A DNA stretch of 62,954 nucleotides from an uncultured Bacteroidales bacterium (lineage in GTDB: Bacteria > Bacteroidota > Bacteroidia > Bacteroidales > JAUNSR01): positions 1 through 62,954 of the forward strand of contig CAMTON010000008.1 of the NCBI GenBank assembly GCA_947074105.1. Reading direction: 5' to 3'. Position numbers and translations under genes: made by a program. Positions 37,377 through 46,724 of this stretch are shown in pieces; within the stretch, counting starts at the first letter, position 1; each line of letters starts with the position of its first letter. The notes under the pieces are model-generated. The model had not been told where the DNA came from, ran no database searches, and worked only from the letters and a program-made list of their open reading frames with translations.

Positions 37377-40300
37377 TTATTCCTTTATGACCTTAGCCAT
37401 ATATCGTTCTTTTCCCGAACTTATTCTTACAAAATAGATTCCCGGATTCACTTTTCCGAAATCAACTGTGTCTTTCTTATAATCAATTTCAGAAATCACC
37501 GTCTTTCCGTTAGAATCAATAACCTGAAGAGTATCGATGTTTCCGTTAAAATAAAGCTTTAATCTTCTTTTTACCGGATTCGGACTTACATTAAGACTTC
37601 TATGTATGGTTTCTTCAATTCCTGTAATATCAGAACTGACGACTGCAAAATCATACTTTCCTGACTTTAGCTTATATACGGCATAATTGTCCTCTTTACC
37701 TATAAATTCGATACAGTCGGCCGGAGCATCCGAAACAACACTTACGTTCTCATCTTCTGCCGAAAGAATCGGTACATATACAGTCGCTTCCGTATTCATC
37801 GGAACAACTACCGAATAAGATATCCGTCCGTCATCATTCATTTTCCAGTCGCTTATTATTTCTCCGTATTGTGAATTATACACCGCTCTGCATGAAGTGA
37901 CTCTTTCCTGCCCCTGCGGCAGATATGATCTTCTGTCAGGCACCGGCTTAAGATAGAAATGTCTGAATCCGGGATTCTCTTCATCTGCCTCGATACCGCC
38001 GATAAATCTGTACATCCATTCCGCCACAGCTCCGTAAGCATAATGATTGAATGAATTCATTATCCACGGATGATCATTGAATCCGGTTTCCTTAGTATAA
38101 GAATCCCATCTTTCCCATATCGTTGTAGCACCCTGATCCACACTGTAAAGCCATGAAGGATTGTTTCTCTGCAATATCAGGTTATATGCCATGTCATTAA
38201 GGCCGCATTCGCTTAAAGTCTGATTAAGGATACCGGTTCCGACAAACCCCGTACTTAATTTATACCCGTTTCTTACAAGAAGATTATTTAAAGCAGTAAT
38301 CCCTTTGGTTCTATGCTCTTCTGTTTTGAAAAGATTGAATTTCAAAGCAAGGAGATATGAAGTCTGAGTATTCTCTTTAAGTGTTCCGTTGGCATTTACA
38401 TACCTTGTATTGAACTCGTCTCTGATGTTTTCAAATAATTCTGAATATTCTGCTGCTTTAGTCGCAAAACTGTCATTTTCATTTTCGCTCAGAGCAAGAG
38501 ATATCTTTTCCATAAGTCCGGCTACATAAGCATAATAGGCCACGCTTACATATCTCTTATCTGTTTCTTCATAAGCAAGCCAGTCGCCGAAACTTACTCC
38601 CGCACCATTATATTTATAACCGTCGAAAACCTGTGCGGCAAGGAAGTTCATATAATCAGTCATTGACTCATAGTTTTCCCTGAGGATGTCTTTATCCTCA
38701 TACATCAGATATACTGTCCACGGTACAATCACTCCCGCATCTCCCCATGCAGAATTACCGTGTCCCCACCAGCAGAAAGGCGACATATCGGCATAAGCGC
38801 CGTCAGCTCTCTGAGAGTTTCTCATATCTCCCATCCATTTATGATAGAAAGCCTTCGAGTCGCTGTTATAACATGCCGCTCTCGCGAATATCTGAGTATC
38901 TCCCGACCATCCGTGACGTTCATCACGCTGAGGACAATCTGTAGGAATGCTGAGGAAGTTTCCGCGCTGTCCCCACATCACATTGCTGTAAAGCTGGTTT
39001 ATATCCTTATGACTTGTTTCAAGCGACGAACCCTCCTCTATTTCTGAGCCTACGACTTCACCTGTTATCGCAAGAAGTTCCACATTATCTGTAGCCGTTA
39101 TCTCGCAGTATCTGAAACCGAAGAAAGTCATTGTAGGCGCGAATGTCTCACCCCCGGAGTCTCCTCTGAATATATAGTTCAGTTTCGCTTTGGCCGTTCT
39201 AAGATTATATGTATATACGCTTCCGGCAGGGCCGTCATCTCCTCGCTTCTTCTCACCGCTGTCGTTAAGCATCTCACCGAATTTAAAGTTAATCCGTGTT
39301 CCCTTATCTCCCTTAGCGGTAAATCTTATCCAACCTACCATGTTCTGACCCATGTCGATCACGGCATTCTGTCCCTTTTTCAGACTTATAGTTTTAAATC
39401 CCGGTGATGATTCAATCTCTTTCACCTTACCGTAATCGCTGCCGCTGTTCACTGTACCCGAATATATCATTGTCGATACAGGTCTTCTTTCAAGGAAATC
39501 CCTTACCCTGACCTGTGGCCCGTTGTAGGCACTTATCTTACCGTTGAACTCATTGTTATATATCGTCTTATTCCAGTTCGAATCATCATATCCCGCTGTA
39601 GTCCATCCGTAGTTACGGCGGGCATCATAAGTCTCACCGTCATAAATATCGCCTGTTATTACCGGTCCGCAGTTAGACGCTTTCCAGTCAGTATCGGTAA
39701 CGATGATCTCTTTTTCTCCATCCTCATATTCTACAACGATCTTGGCAAGAAATCCTATCGTTGTATTACCGTAGATTCCTTTGTTTATAGCTCCTGCCCA
39801 CCATCCTGTGCCTACCTGAGCTCCGATGCCGTTGGCTCCTTTTCTGACAAGGTGAGTAATATCGGTCGTATTATAGAAAAACTCTTTCGCATGTTCTGTC
39901 CATCCCGGTTTCAGTTCATCATAAACCATTGTTCCGTCTTCCTGCGGAGTTCCTATTCTGCTTCCGTTCACAAACACTTCATACATGCCGAGAGCACTGC
40001 TGTAGAGTTTTGCTGATTTTACATCTTTGGTTAACCCGAATTCTTTTCTGAATACAGGAATCCCGTTTGCGCTTTGCTGCATTACACAAGTCTCCTGAGA
40101 ATCGGAGTAAACTTTCAGCCATTTTGAATTATCGACAAATTCGATCACCCCGTCAGAGAAATTATCTGTCTCACTCTCAAAATCTTCAAACAGCGTCATT
40201 GTTCCGTTAAGAGACGAATTACCGTATTCCGTAATCTTTATATTGTCATAATAAGCTATCTCATCCATTCCCGCATCCTTATAAGCGCGGAAACCGATTT

Positions 40301-41657
40301 TCCCGTTATGAAGTGTGCCCGATTCATCGGTAAACGTATCGGCAAGGACACCGTCGATATATGTCTTTACGACAGACTCACCTACTTCTATCTTCACCGA
40401 ATGTTTTTTATTCAGAAGGTCATCTTTAGAGATAAGATGACTTATATTGGTATCCGTTAGTTTATAACCGCCGTTCTGAAAGACATGACGCCGTATTACG
40501 GGATAATTATTATTCTTTACGTTTATTCCCCACAAGAACATATTTTTAGTATCGGTGGCAGAGAAGATGATTCCGGCATTATCCTGCGCAAGAATCATGT
40601 CAAACTCAATATCATACTTATCACTGTTGATCTTCTTTATCCACGAATACTCCGCCGCCACATAAAGACGTCCGTCTTCAGTTATGCTTCCCGTCGTAAA
40701 GCGATTATTTCCGGCATCACCGAAATCCTCATAAAATATTATATTGTCATTATCTTTCGAAAGATCGGTTATTCTGAAATTATCAAAATAAGCTTCCTCA
40801 AGTATATTATAATTGGCCCATGCACGATCCTGACGAATGCCGGAATCTCCGTATCCGTAGTCGCCTCCGCTAGGGTTTCTTCTTGAATCGACAAGAATGT
40901 CATTGATATATGTATCTGCCATATCACCGTTGATATCGATACGCAGATTATATTCCTTATTAAGTTCTATGTTTATCTTGTCTCTCAGGTCTATCTCGTC
41001 AAGACATGAAGCAGCTCCGTTTCTCCACATGTGAGGACGAAGTCTCGGATAACCTATCTCCATATTTACCTGCCACATGAAATAGTTGTTTGCGTCTTTT
41101 CCTGCAAAACATACTCCGGCAGCAATATTCTTAATTTCGAAATCAACCGATAACGAATAATTCTTTATATCCTCTTCTTCCTTTTTTACTGTTTCCGACG
41201 ATTTCTTTATCCATCTCGCACCGTCCCATCCCGAACTCATAAGTCCGGTTTCAAAATATGCCTTTTCTGACGATAATGTCTCATTGCCTTTGTTATCACA
41301 AACTTTTACATTCCAGTAATATCTTGTCGAAGGATCCAGAGAAGCACCCTCATATTTCACGTCTATACTTCTGTCGGAATCTGTCTTTCCCGAGTTCCAT
41401 ACTTCCGTTCCGTCGGCTGTCGTAACCGATATTTCATAAGATGTCTGTTTTACTCCGTAATCCGGATTCTCCGAAAGCCAGCTGAAAGATGGTCTTTCTA
41501 TATCTATGCCGACAGGGTTGCTTACTCCCTCCGTTCTTAGTTTCTTTACGGTAAGATCGGCAAAAGCGTCACCGCCTCCCAATCCGAGCAGCATCATTCC
41601 CGCGGTGCCGGCTATTAGTCGCGGTGTAAGCCTGAATGTGTTTTTCTCTTTTCTCAT
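37377..41657 (-). CDS. GH78 alpha-L-rhamnosidase with inserted lectin-like repeats and T9SS end
   Basis: This secreted enzyme of 1426 residues would remove terminal L-rhamnose from glycans. It has a signal peptide (AGTAGMMLLGLGGGDAFA) and an N-terminal beta domain with GVDIERPSFSWLSENPDYG-like family sequence. Two related concanavalin-like domains follow (about 165-305 and 310-480), sharing DNFRITD/DNIKITE endings and WQVNMEIGYPRLRPHMW/WGINVKNNNYPVIRRHVF. The rhamnosidase core resumes from about 500 (GWTEHAKEFFYNTTDIT, GTGWWAG). The (alpha/alpha)6 catalytic barrel has DCPQRDERHGWSGDTQIFAR near 907 and ATTIWERWDSY near 1181, the usual acid and base regions. The last 70 residues are a T9SS sorting domain (NVSPNPVKRRLKLYF to VRISSGKERYMAKVIKE). 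Most GH78 enzymes have 900-1000 residues; the excess is the two inserted domains and the tail. Confidence 0.93.
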   Translation of the reverse strand: MRKEKNTFRLTPRLIAGTAGMMLLGLGGGDAFADLTVKKLRTEGVSNPVGIDIERPSFSWLSENPDYGVKQTSYEISVTTADGTEVWNSGKTDSDRSIDVKYEGASLDPSTRYYWNVKVCDNKGNETLSSEKAYFETGLMSSGWDGARWIKKSSETVKKEEEDIKNYSLSVDFEIKNIAAGVCFAGKDANNYFMWQVNMEIGYPRLRPHMWRNGAASCLDEIDLRDKINIELNKEYNLRIDINGDMADTYINDILVDSRRNPSGGDYGYGDSGIRQDRAWANYNILEEAYFDNFRITDLSKDNDNIIFYEDFGDAGNNRFTTGSITEDGRLYVAAEYSWIKKINSDKYDIEFDMILAQDNAGIIFSATDTKNMFLWGINVKNNNYPVIRRHVFQNGGYKLTDTNISHLISKDDLLNKKHSVKIEVGESVVKTYIDGVLADTFTDESGTLHNGKIGFRAYKDAGMDEIAYYDNIKITEYGNSSLNGTMTLFEDFESETDNFSDGVIEFVDNSKWLKVYSDSQETCVMQQSANGIPVFRKEFGLTKDVKSAKLYSSALGMYEVFVNGSRIGTPQEDGTMVYDELKPGWTEHAKEFFYNTTDITHLVRKGANGIGAQVGTGWWAGAINKGIYGNTTIGFLAKIVVEYEDGEKEIIVTDTDWKASNCGPVITGDIYDGETYDARRNYGWTTAGYDDSNWNKTIYNNEFNGKISAYNGPQVRVRDFLERRPVSTMIYSGTVNSGSDYGKVKEIESSPGFKTISLKKGQNAVIDMGQNMVGWIRFTAKGDKGTRINFKFGEMLNDSGEKKRGDDGPAGSVYTYNLRTAKAKLNYIFRGDSGGETFAPTMTFFGFRYCEITATDNVELLAITGEVVGSEIEEGSSLETSHKDINQLYSNVMWGQRGNFLSIPTDCPQRDERHGWSGDTQIFARAACYNSDSKAFYHKWMGDMRNSQRADGAYADMSPFCWWGHGNSAWGDAGVIVPWTVYLMYEDKDILRENYESMTDYMNFLAAQVFDGYKYNGAGVSFGDWLAYEETDKRYVSVAYYAYVAGLMEKISLALSENENDSFATKAAEYSELFENIRDEFNTRYVNANGTLKENTQTSYLLALKFNLFKTEEHRTKGITALNNLLVRNGYKLSTGFVGTGILNQTLSECGLNDMAYNLILQRNNPSWLYSVDQGATTIWERWDSYTKETGFNDHPWIMNSFNHYAYGAVAEWMYRFIGGIEADEENPGFRHFYLKPVPDRRSYLPQGQERVTSCRAVYNSQYGEIISDWKMNDDGRISYSVVVPMNTEATVYVPILSAEDENVSVVSDAPADCIEFIGKEDNYAVYKLKSGKYDFAVVSSDITGIEETIHRSLNVSPNPVKRRLKLYFNGNIDTLQVIDSNGKTVISEIDYKKDTVDFGKVNPGIYFVRISSGKERYMAKVIKE

Positions 41658-41761
41658 ATCAGATTTTTTAATGTGAAAATTTTAATTGTTCAAAAGCGAT
41701 TATTTGTCTCGCTAAACTATATCTTTCACATAAAAAGAAGGTCCGGTAAATCTCCAATATG

Positions 41762-41790
41762 GTCTGAAATATTTTCATTCTATTTCAGAC
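41762..41790. promoter_or_regulatory. Perfect inverted repeat upstream of the rhamnosidase gene, candidate operator
   Basis: GTCTGAAATA (41762-41771) and TATTTCAGAC (41781-41790) form a perfect 10-bp inverted repeat with a 9-bp AT-rich spacer. It lies 105-133 bp before the rhamnosidase start and 42 bp after the end of the hybrid regulator gene. There is no T-tract on either strand, so it is not a normal terminator. The centre-to-centre distance of the arms is 19 bp, close to two helical turns, fitting a dimeric AraC-type regulator such as the adjacent hybrid protein. Confidence 0.5.
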
Positions 41791-41831
41791 TAAAGTGTCT
41801 GTAATTGGGTAATGTGTTTTATATCAATAGT

Positions 41832-44800
41832 TTATGTGTTTTGAGTCAATATTTCTTTTTCTGACTTTGCAAATTCACTTGGAGTAACGCCAAACTCTTC
41901 CTTAAAACAGGTTGAAAAATATTTAGGGTTTCCGAAGCCTACAGCGTAAGCTATTTCGGAGATATTCTTATTTCCCTCTTTCAGTAATCTGCATGCGAAT
42001 TTAAGACGTATGTTTCTGACAAAATCCATAGGTGTCATTCCTGTAACAGCTTTTATCTTTCTGTTCATCGTTGATTTTGAAACGTTAAGTTCCGCCGCGA
42101 TAAATTCAAGGTCGAAGTCAGAATCCTCAAGAGAAGATTCTATTATCTCAATAAGCCTTTTTATAAAGATATGTTCTGCACCATAGTCTTCACGCTCCGG
42201 TGTGACCGGTTCTTTGGCAGATCTGAATCTCTCATGTCTCTGTCTGAATGAAGTCATAAGATTATCAATTCTTGCGAAAAGGACTTTTGAATCAAACGGT
42301 TTTGCAATAAAGCCGTCAGCTCCTGCTTTGTAGCTTTCCGTACGCGCTTCTTCATCATTACGCGCGGTCAGCATAATTACCGGGATATGACTTGTCTCTA
42401 TTTCACTTTTCAGCTTTCTACATAAATCGATACCGCTTATTTCCGGCATCATCATATCGCATAATATCAGATCTATATTATTTTCAGATAATATTTCTGC
42501 GCTTTTCAATCCGTTGTCACAGGTCAGAACATTATATATCGGAGATAGAGTCCTTGCCATAAGGTCAAGAAGAGTCCTGTTGTCATCAATGATAAATATT
42601 GTCGGTTTTTGAGGATCAATATCCGTAACGTAATTAACCGTCAATTCAGTGTTTTCATTATTAAGGATTCCGTCTATAGGAAGTGAAACTATAAACTCCG
42701 CTCCTTTTCCCGTTTCACTTATTACACTGATATCTCCGTTATGAAGTTCAGCCATCTCCTTTGTTATTGAAAGACCGATACCGTTTGATTTTGCGGCGGA
42801 AGAACCCGCGTTGATATAAAATCGTGAGAATATATTTTCATGATTTTCTTTGTTGATTCCCGGTCCGTTATCTTTTACCGATATTATCAGATTAAGCGAA
42901 TCATTTTTATCTGTACTTTTTACGGTAGCCGTTATATCACCATTTTCGTAACTATATTTTATCGCATTCGACATCAGATTGAAAACTATAATTTCAAGCT
43001 TTTCTTTGTCAAGATATCCGCATATATTTTTCTCAACATCTATATTCAATGTTATATTCTTTTCCTTCGCGATAGTAGTGAAATTGGTATTCAGAAGAGT
43101 TTCCAGTATATCCGAAATATTATGATAACCCGGTTTAAGGACAAGTTTCCCCGCGTCCGACTTTCTGAACTCCAGAGCCTGGCGTATAAGATTATTAAGA
43201 CGCGTGATATTCTCTTTCAGTGTTACGAGGAGATTCTTATCTGTCTCTTCTCCGGAATCAAGATTATCGGATACGCATGATATTATAGCAAGAGGTGTAA
43301 GAAGCTCATGAGATATGTTAGTAAAATATTCGATCTTTGTTTTTGTGAGCTCCTCTCTCATCTTCAGCTCTGTACGGCGTCTGTCTCTCAGAATAATATA
43401 TCTTATAGCAAGTATGGCAATAAGAATTATTAAGATCAGATAGAGGCATATCGCCATATCGCTTTCATACCAGGCCGCTTTTCTTATGATTGTGATTTGT
43501 GTTTCAGATACAGCATCCGGATTATTTTCGGCAAACGATTTTACCCTGAATCTGTATGTCCCTTTGCCAAGACGGTTATAATATGCGCTGTTTCTTCCTT
43601 TCTCACATGTTATCCAGTCATTATCCGCACCTTCCATCATATACCGGAAAGTAATATCTCCTGTTTCCGCAAACGAAAGCCCGGAAAAGCAGATTTCAAT
43701 ATTTCGGTCATTATGATCCGTTATGACTTTTTTCGTTGATGGAACTTCCGCAGCAATATCCCCTTTTCCGAAGAATATGCTTTTTCCGTTTATTCTGAAA
43801 TCACTTATCACGGTCTTTGAGGAATGACATGTCTCTGTTTCTGCATATCTATCTTTTCCGATACTTATAAATCCGCGATGACCGCCTGCATATAAATTAC
43901 CTTCTTTATCAATGAAAGAAGCGTTTTCTTTAAAAAATGAAACGGGCACTGATATATCATCGCAGTTTACACGCGACACGGCATCACTGTCTCCTTTTTT
44001 TATACTTATAGAATTCGGCTTTATCACTATTAAGGAACCCTCATTGCTGTGTAGACGTAATATTCTGCTTCCTTCACTGTTAAGTAGGGATGTAAGATGT
44101 TCTGATTCGCAATCATATAATGTCTGATTAATAATCCTTCCGTAAGAAGTCGAAGCATAATGAACTTCTCCGTCAACCGTTATGCAATTAAGTTTTTCTG
44201 TCGCTTTAACCCAAAAGTTTGCATTCCATATATATTCCGGCTTATCCCCGGTAAGACCTACCGTGCAAAATCCTTCTCCGGTAATACAGAATATCTCTTT
44301 TCCGTTATAAGAGGTAAATGAATTTACACTCTTAAGACTATCTGTTCTGATAATATCTTTGCTTCCGTAAGGCATTATAAGAAGATCATGTCCCGACAAT
44401 ATCCACAGATTGCCTTCTTCATCGGTTTTCATCTCTTTCACGCGGTCGCGGATACCGTAATGACGCAGATCAAGCGAATCTCTCAGTATCATTTCACTTC
44501 CCGATCTTTCCGCTCTGAATATCACGGGGATGAAACTTGAAGAGATCCACATCGTATTTTTTTCCCTTGCCGGTGTTATAAAGTTTACTTCAAGATTCTT
44601 CACCCTGCCGCTCCCGGAAATGAAAGTCTCTCTTCTGTTTTCATCATAAAACCTGACTCCGAGTCTTTCCTGATTCAGCCATATTATGCCCTCGTCATCC
44701 TTATTCATGCAGCTGATGTTTACTTCTGCTCCTGCTTCAGCTTTCAGATCGTTAAGTGTATGTCTTTTAATTCCCCTATTATTAAAGAAAATATTTATTC

Positions 44801-45779
44801 CCGAATCATAGGCGCCTAACCACAGATTGCCTTCCCTGTCTTTCATTATCATGGAAAACATACGATTGTAATCATCTGTTTCCTCACACTTTACAATATC
44901 AGCTTTTCCGTCATTAATATCTACTGCTATCAGTCTGTTGTAAGTAAGCATCCAAAGATATCCGTTATGGGAATCCTGTACCACATCAAAAAGAATTGAA
45001 TTGGCTTCACTTTCATAAAGTCCGCTGACAGGCTGATGTATGAATTTATTATCATCTTCACTATCAGGGTAGAAACGGAAAAGACCGTCTCCCCATGTCA
45101 GAATCCAGTAACGGCCTTTATTATCTTCAAATATCTTAAACGGATTGTTTTGTACGCCTATCTTCGGCAAAGCAATAAAACGGTTATATTCTTCCGAATA
45201 ACGTAACATTCCTTTTCCCCAGAACAGAGCCCATATATTGCCGGCGGAATCTTCATAAAGAGTCACGGCGGTATGTCCGTTCTTATTCTCTATTTCTATA
45301 TTGCTGATCTCCCATTTTTCCGTATCACATCTGTATATGTTGTTATAAACGGAAATCCAGAGATGGCCATTTCGATCGCTGCGAATCGCTTTTATATCCG
45401 CATTTTCAAATTCCGGAAATGGAGAATTATGAATCTGAAGAGTTTTTCGGTCAATAAGGTTAAGACCGTTTTTCGTTCCGATAAATATATATTCAGGATT
45501 CTCGTCAATACTTACTATATGATTAGAATATAGCAGATCGTTATTATTATGATCTGATTTTACTATTACCGTTTCGTAACCGTCATATCTGGCTACACCG
45601 TCGGCTGTTCCGATCCATATAAATCCGTCGGAATCCTGATGCATCGTTATTATCTCGCGTGAAGGAAGTCTGTCAAGGAAAGGAAGGTCGGAAACAATTA
45701 TATCATCATTACCGGCTGAAATGAGGGATGCCGGAATTAATATTAACAGAAAAAAAATGTAATGTATAATGTGTTTCAT
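41832..45779 (-). CDS. Hybrid two-component regulator (one-protein HTCS)
   Basis: This inner-membrane sensor-regulator of 1315 residues combines a whole signalling chain. A signal peptide (MKHIIHYIFFLLILIPASL) comes first, then periplasmic propeller repeats (about 25-680; repeated blocks such as DSDGFIWIGTADGVARYDG, RNGHLWISVYN and EDSAGNIWALFWGKGMLRYS). A Y_Y_Y domain follows (WITCEKGRNSAYYNRLGKGT), then a membrane helix at about 775-797, a HisKA domain with His in YFTNISHELLTPLA (near 825), an HATPase domain (NLMSNAIKYS, DNGPGI), a receiver with Asp in LILCDMMMPE (near 1108), and a C-terminal AraC helix-turn-helix pair. Such proteins sense a sugar and switch on the adjacent utilisation genes, here the GH78 gene downstream on the same strand. 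The start at 45779 is chosen because it gives a clean signal peptide and leaves the 22-bp repeats non-coding. Confidence 0.95.
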   Translation of the reverse strand: MKHIIHYIFFLLILIPASLISAGNDDIIVSDLPFLDRLPSREIITMHQDSDGFIWIGTADGVARYDGYETVIVKSDHNNNDLLYSNHIVSIDENPEYIFIGTKNGLNLIDRKTLQIHNSPFPEFENADIKAIRSDRNGHLWISVYNNIYRCDTEKWEISNIEIENKNGHTAVTLYEDSAGNIWALFWGKGMLRYSEEYNRFIALPKIGVQNNPFKIFEDNKGRYWILTWGDGLFRFYPDSEDDNKFIHQPVSGLYESEANSILFDVVQDSHNGYLWMLTYNRLIAVDINDGKADIVKCEETDDYNRMFSMIMKDREGNLWLGAYDSGINIFFNNRGIKRHTLNDLKAEAGAEVNISCMNKDDEGIIWLNQERLGVRFYDENRRETFISGSGRVKNLEVNFITPAREKNTMWISSSFIPVIFRAERSGSEMILRDSLDLRHYGIRDRVKEMKTDEEGNLWILSGHDLLIMPYGSKDIIRTDSLKSVNSFTSYNGKEIFCITGEGFCTVGLTGDKPEYIWNANFWVKATEKLNCITVDGEVHYASTSYGRIINQTLYDCESEHLTSLLNSEGSRILRLHSNEGSLIVIKPNSISIKKGDSDAVSRVNCDDISVPVSFFKENASFIDKEGNLYAGGHRGFISIGKDRYAETETCHSSKTVISDFRINGKSIFFGKGDIAAEVPSTKKVITDHNDRNIEICFSGLSFAETGDITFRYMMEGADNDWITCEKGRNSAYYNRLGKGTYRFRVKSFAENNPDAVSETQITIIRKAAWYESDMAICLYLILIILIAILAIRYIILRDRRRTELKMREELTKTKIEYFTNISHELLTPLAIISCVSDNLDSGEETDKNLLVTLKENITRLNNLIRQALEFRKSDAGKLVLKPGYHNISDILETLLNTNFTTIAKEKNITLNIDVEKNICGYLDKEKLEIIVFNLMSNAIKYSYENGDITATVKSTDKNDSLNLIISVKDNGPGINKENHENIFSRFYINAGSSAAKSNGIGLSITKEMAELHNGDISVISETGKGAEFIVSLPIDGILNNENTELTVNYVTDIDPQKPTIFIIDDNRTLLDLMARTLSPIYNVLTCDNGLKSAEILSENNIDLILCDMMMPEISGIDLCRKLKSEIETSHIPVIMLTARNDEEARTESYKAGADGFIAKPFDSKVLFARIDNLMTSFRQRHERFRSAKEPVTPEREDYGAEHIFIKRLIEIIESSLEDSDFDLEFIAAELNVSKSTMNRKIKAVTGMTPMDFVRNIRLKFACRLLKEGNKNISEIAYAVGFGNPKYFSTCFKEEFGVTPSEFAKSEKEILTQNT

Positions 45780-45809
45780 GACAGACAAAAATAAATAGTA
45801 TAGCTGGTT

Positions 45810-45897
45810 TTCGTAACACCCGTACAGTGTTAATGTTGTCACTGCACAGTTGCAATATTGTCACCGTACAGTTGTCATGTTAACACTGCGCGGTGAC
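45810..45897. repeat. 22-bp phased imperfect direct repeats, array B
   Basis: Four contiguous 22-bp units, 45810-45831, 45832-45853, 45854-45875 and 45876-45897, fill the gap between the small barrel gene and the hybrid regulator gene, ending 30 bp before the regulator start. The best unit contains AATATTGTCACCGTACAG, nearly the same as array A at 4693-4714 (TATATTGTCACCGAACG). Unit position 5 (T), 13 (G), 16 (C) and 19 (T) are constant over both arrays. The last unit ends in CGGTGACAAT (45891-45900), the exact reverse complement of ATTGTCACCG in the third unit (45856-45865). Confidence 0.85.
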
Positions 45898-45932
45898 AAT
45901 AAAAATGTGTCAGGTAAAAATAATAAATAAGT

Positions 45933-46541
45933 TTAGAACTTATAACCCATACCTGCCTTAACCCGGTTAAGACTTTCAAGTTCAAGAATACCGTAAACAC
46001 GGTTTCCGAAAGTCATTCCTATAAGAGAATAGTCAATGGATGCCATCAGCTCCTTGTCCTTATATTCCACACTTTTGTATTTTCTTTCTTCTTTCTTATA
46101 AAGAACACCGACAGCAAAAGAGGAATAAATATCAAAATATTTTCTGTTAAGCCAGTATAGTTTGATATCAGCTCTCAATCCCAGGTTCTGTTGACTGTAT
46201 TTGTGATTTGAGGAAGGAAAAAGAATATAATTGCGGTCTCCATGTTTTTTATACCATACAAAAGAGGCTCCGACAGCAATCCATTTTTTTGGTATGAAAA
46301 GATATGATGCCGACAACACAGGAGACTTATAGGTTTTCTGTCTTTGTTCCTGACCTGAATCCGGAATATCTACGGGAATACCGTTGACGGTTATATAACT
46401 GATATCATTATCAAAATAATTGAATTCAAAAGGTATGCCCGCTCCTATCTGAAAATGATGTTCTTTTTTAAACGGTTCGGAAGCATAAGATGAAATATAT
46501 AGGATAGTGAAAATAAAAGTGAATAATAGTCTTGTAAGCAT
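45933..46541 (-). CDS. Small outer-membrane beta-barrel protein, unknown function
   Basis: This 202-residue protein has a signal peptide (about 1-20, LLFTFIFTILYISSYA). The mature chain shows alternating hydrophobic strands typical of an 8-strand barrel: HFQIGAGIPFEFNYF, SPVLSASYLFIPKKWIAVGA, QQNLGLRADIKLYWL, IYSSFAVGVLYKKEE and the end VKAGMGYKF with the C-terminal aromatic that marks outer-membrane barrels. No known family is recognised. It lies upstream of array B and the hybrid regulator, on the same strand, and may be co-transcribed with that regulator. Confidence 0.7.
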   Translation of the reverse strand: MLTRLLFTFIFTILYISSYASEPFKKEHHFQIGAGIPFEFNYFDNDISYITVNGIPVDIPDSGQEQRQKTYKSPVLSASYLFIPKKWIAVGASFVWYKKHGDRNYILFPSSNHKYSQQNLGLRADIKLYWLNRKYFDIYSSFAVGVLYKKEERKYKSVEYKDKELMASIDYSLIGMTFGNRVYGILELESLNRVKAGMGYKF

Positions 46542-46571
46542 GAGTTAAATTTTTCGATAATTAACAGGCGT

Positions 46572-46579
46572 CAAAGGTA
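46572..46579 (-). promoter_or_regulatory. -7 promoter element for the small barrel gene
   Basis: On the minus strand this reads TACCTTTG, an exact match to TAnnTTTG, 31 bp before the start. A TTTG at 46608-46605 on the same strand could be the -33 box, with a somewhat long 25-bp spacing. Confidence 0.55.
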
Positions 46580-46684
46580 TGGTTTATTTTGTCATTATTC
46601 TTGTCAAAAGGCTCATATATTAGATTTTGTCTGTTTTTATATCAATATTTTTATCTTATTTCACGGGAATATGGACTATAAATT

Positions 46685-46692
46685 TATCTTTG
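46685..46692 (+). promoter_or_regulatory. -7 promoter element for the S37 peptidase gene
   Basis: TATCTTTG matches TAnnTTTG exactly and lies 32 bp before the ATG at 46725. A TTTC-like -33 box near 46658-46662 is possible. Confidence 0.55.
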
Positions 46693-46724
46693 CAAACAAC
46701 GTATAAATGTTAACTGATGAAAAT

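Noticed and set aside
45780..45842. Upstream ATG at 45842 for the hybrid regulator
   Set aside because: It would add 21 residues in front of a good signal peptide and would be encoded partly within the 22-bp repeat array. The ATG at 45779 is the natural start.
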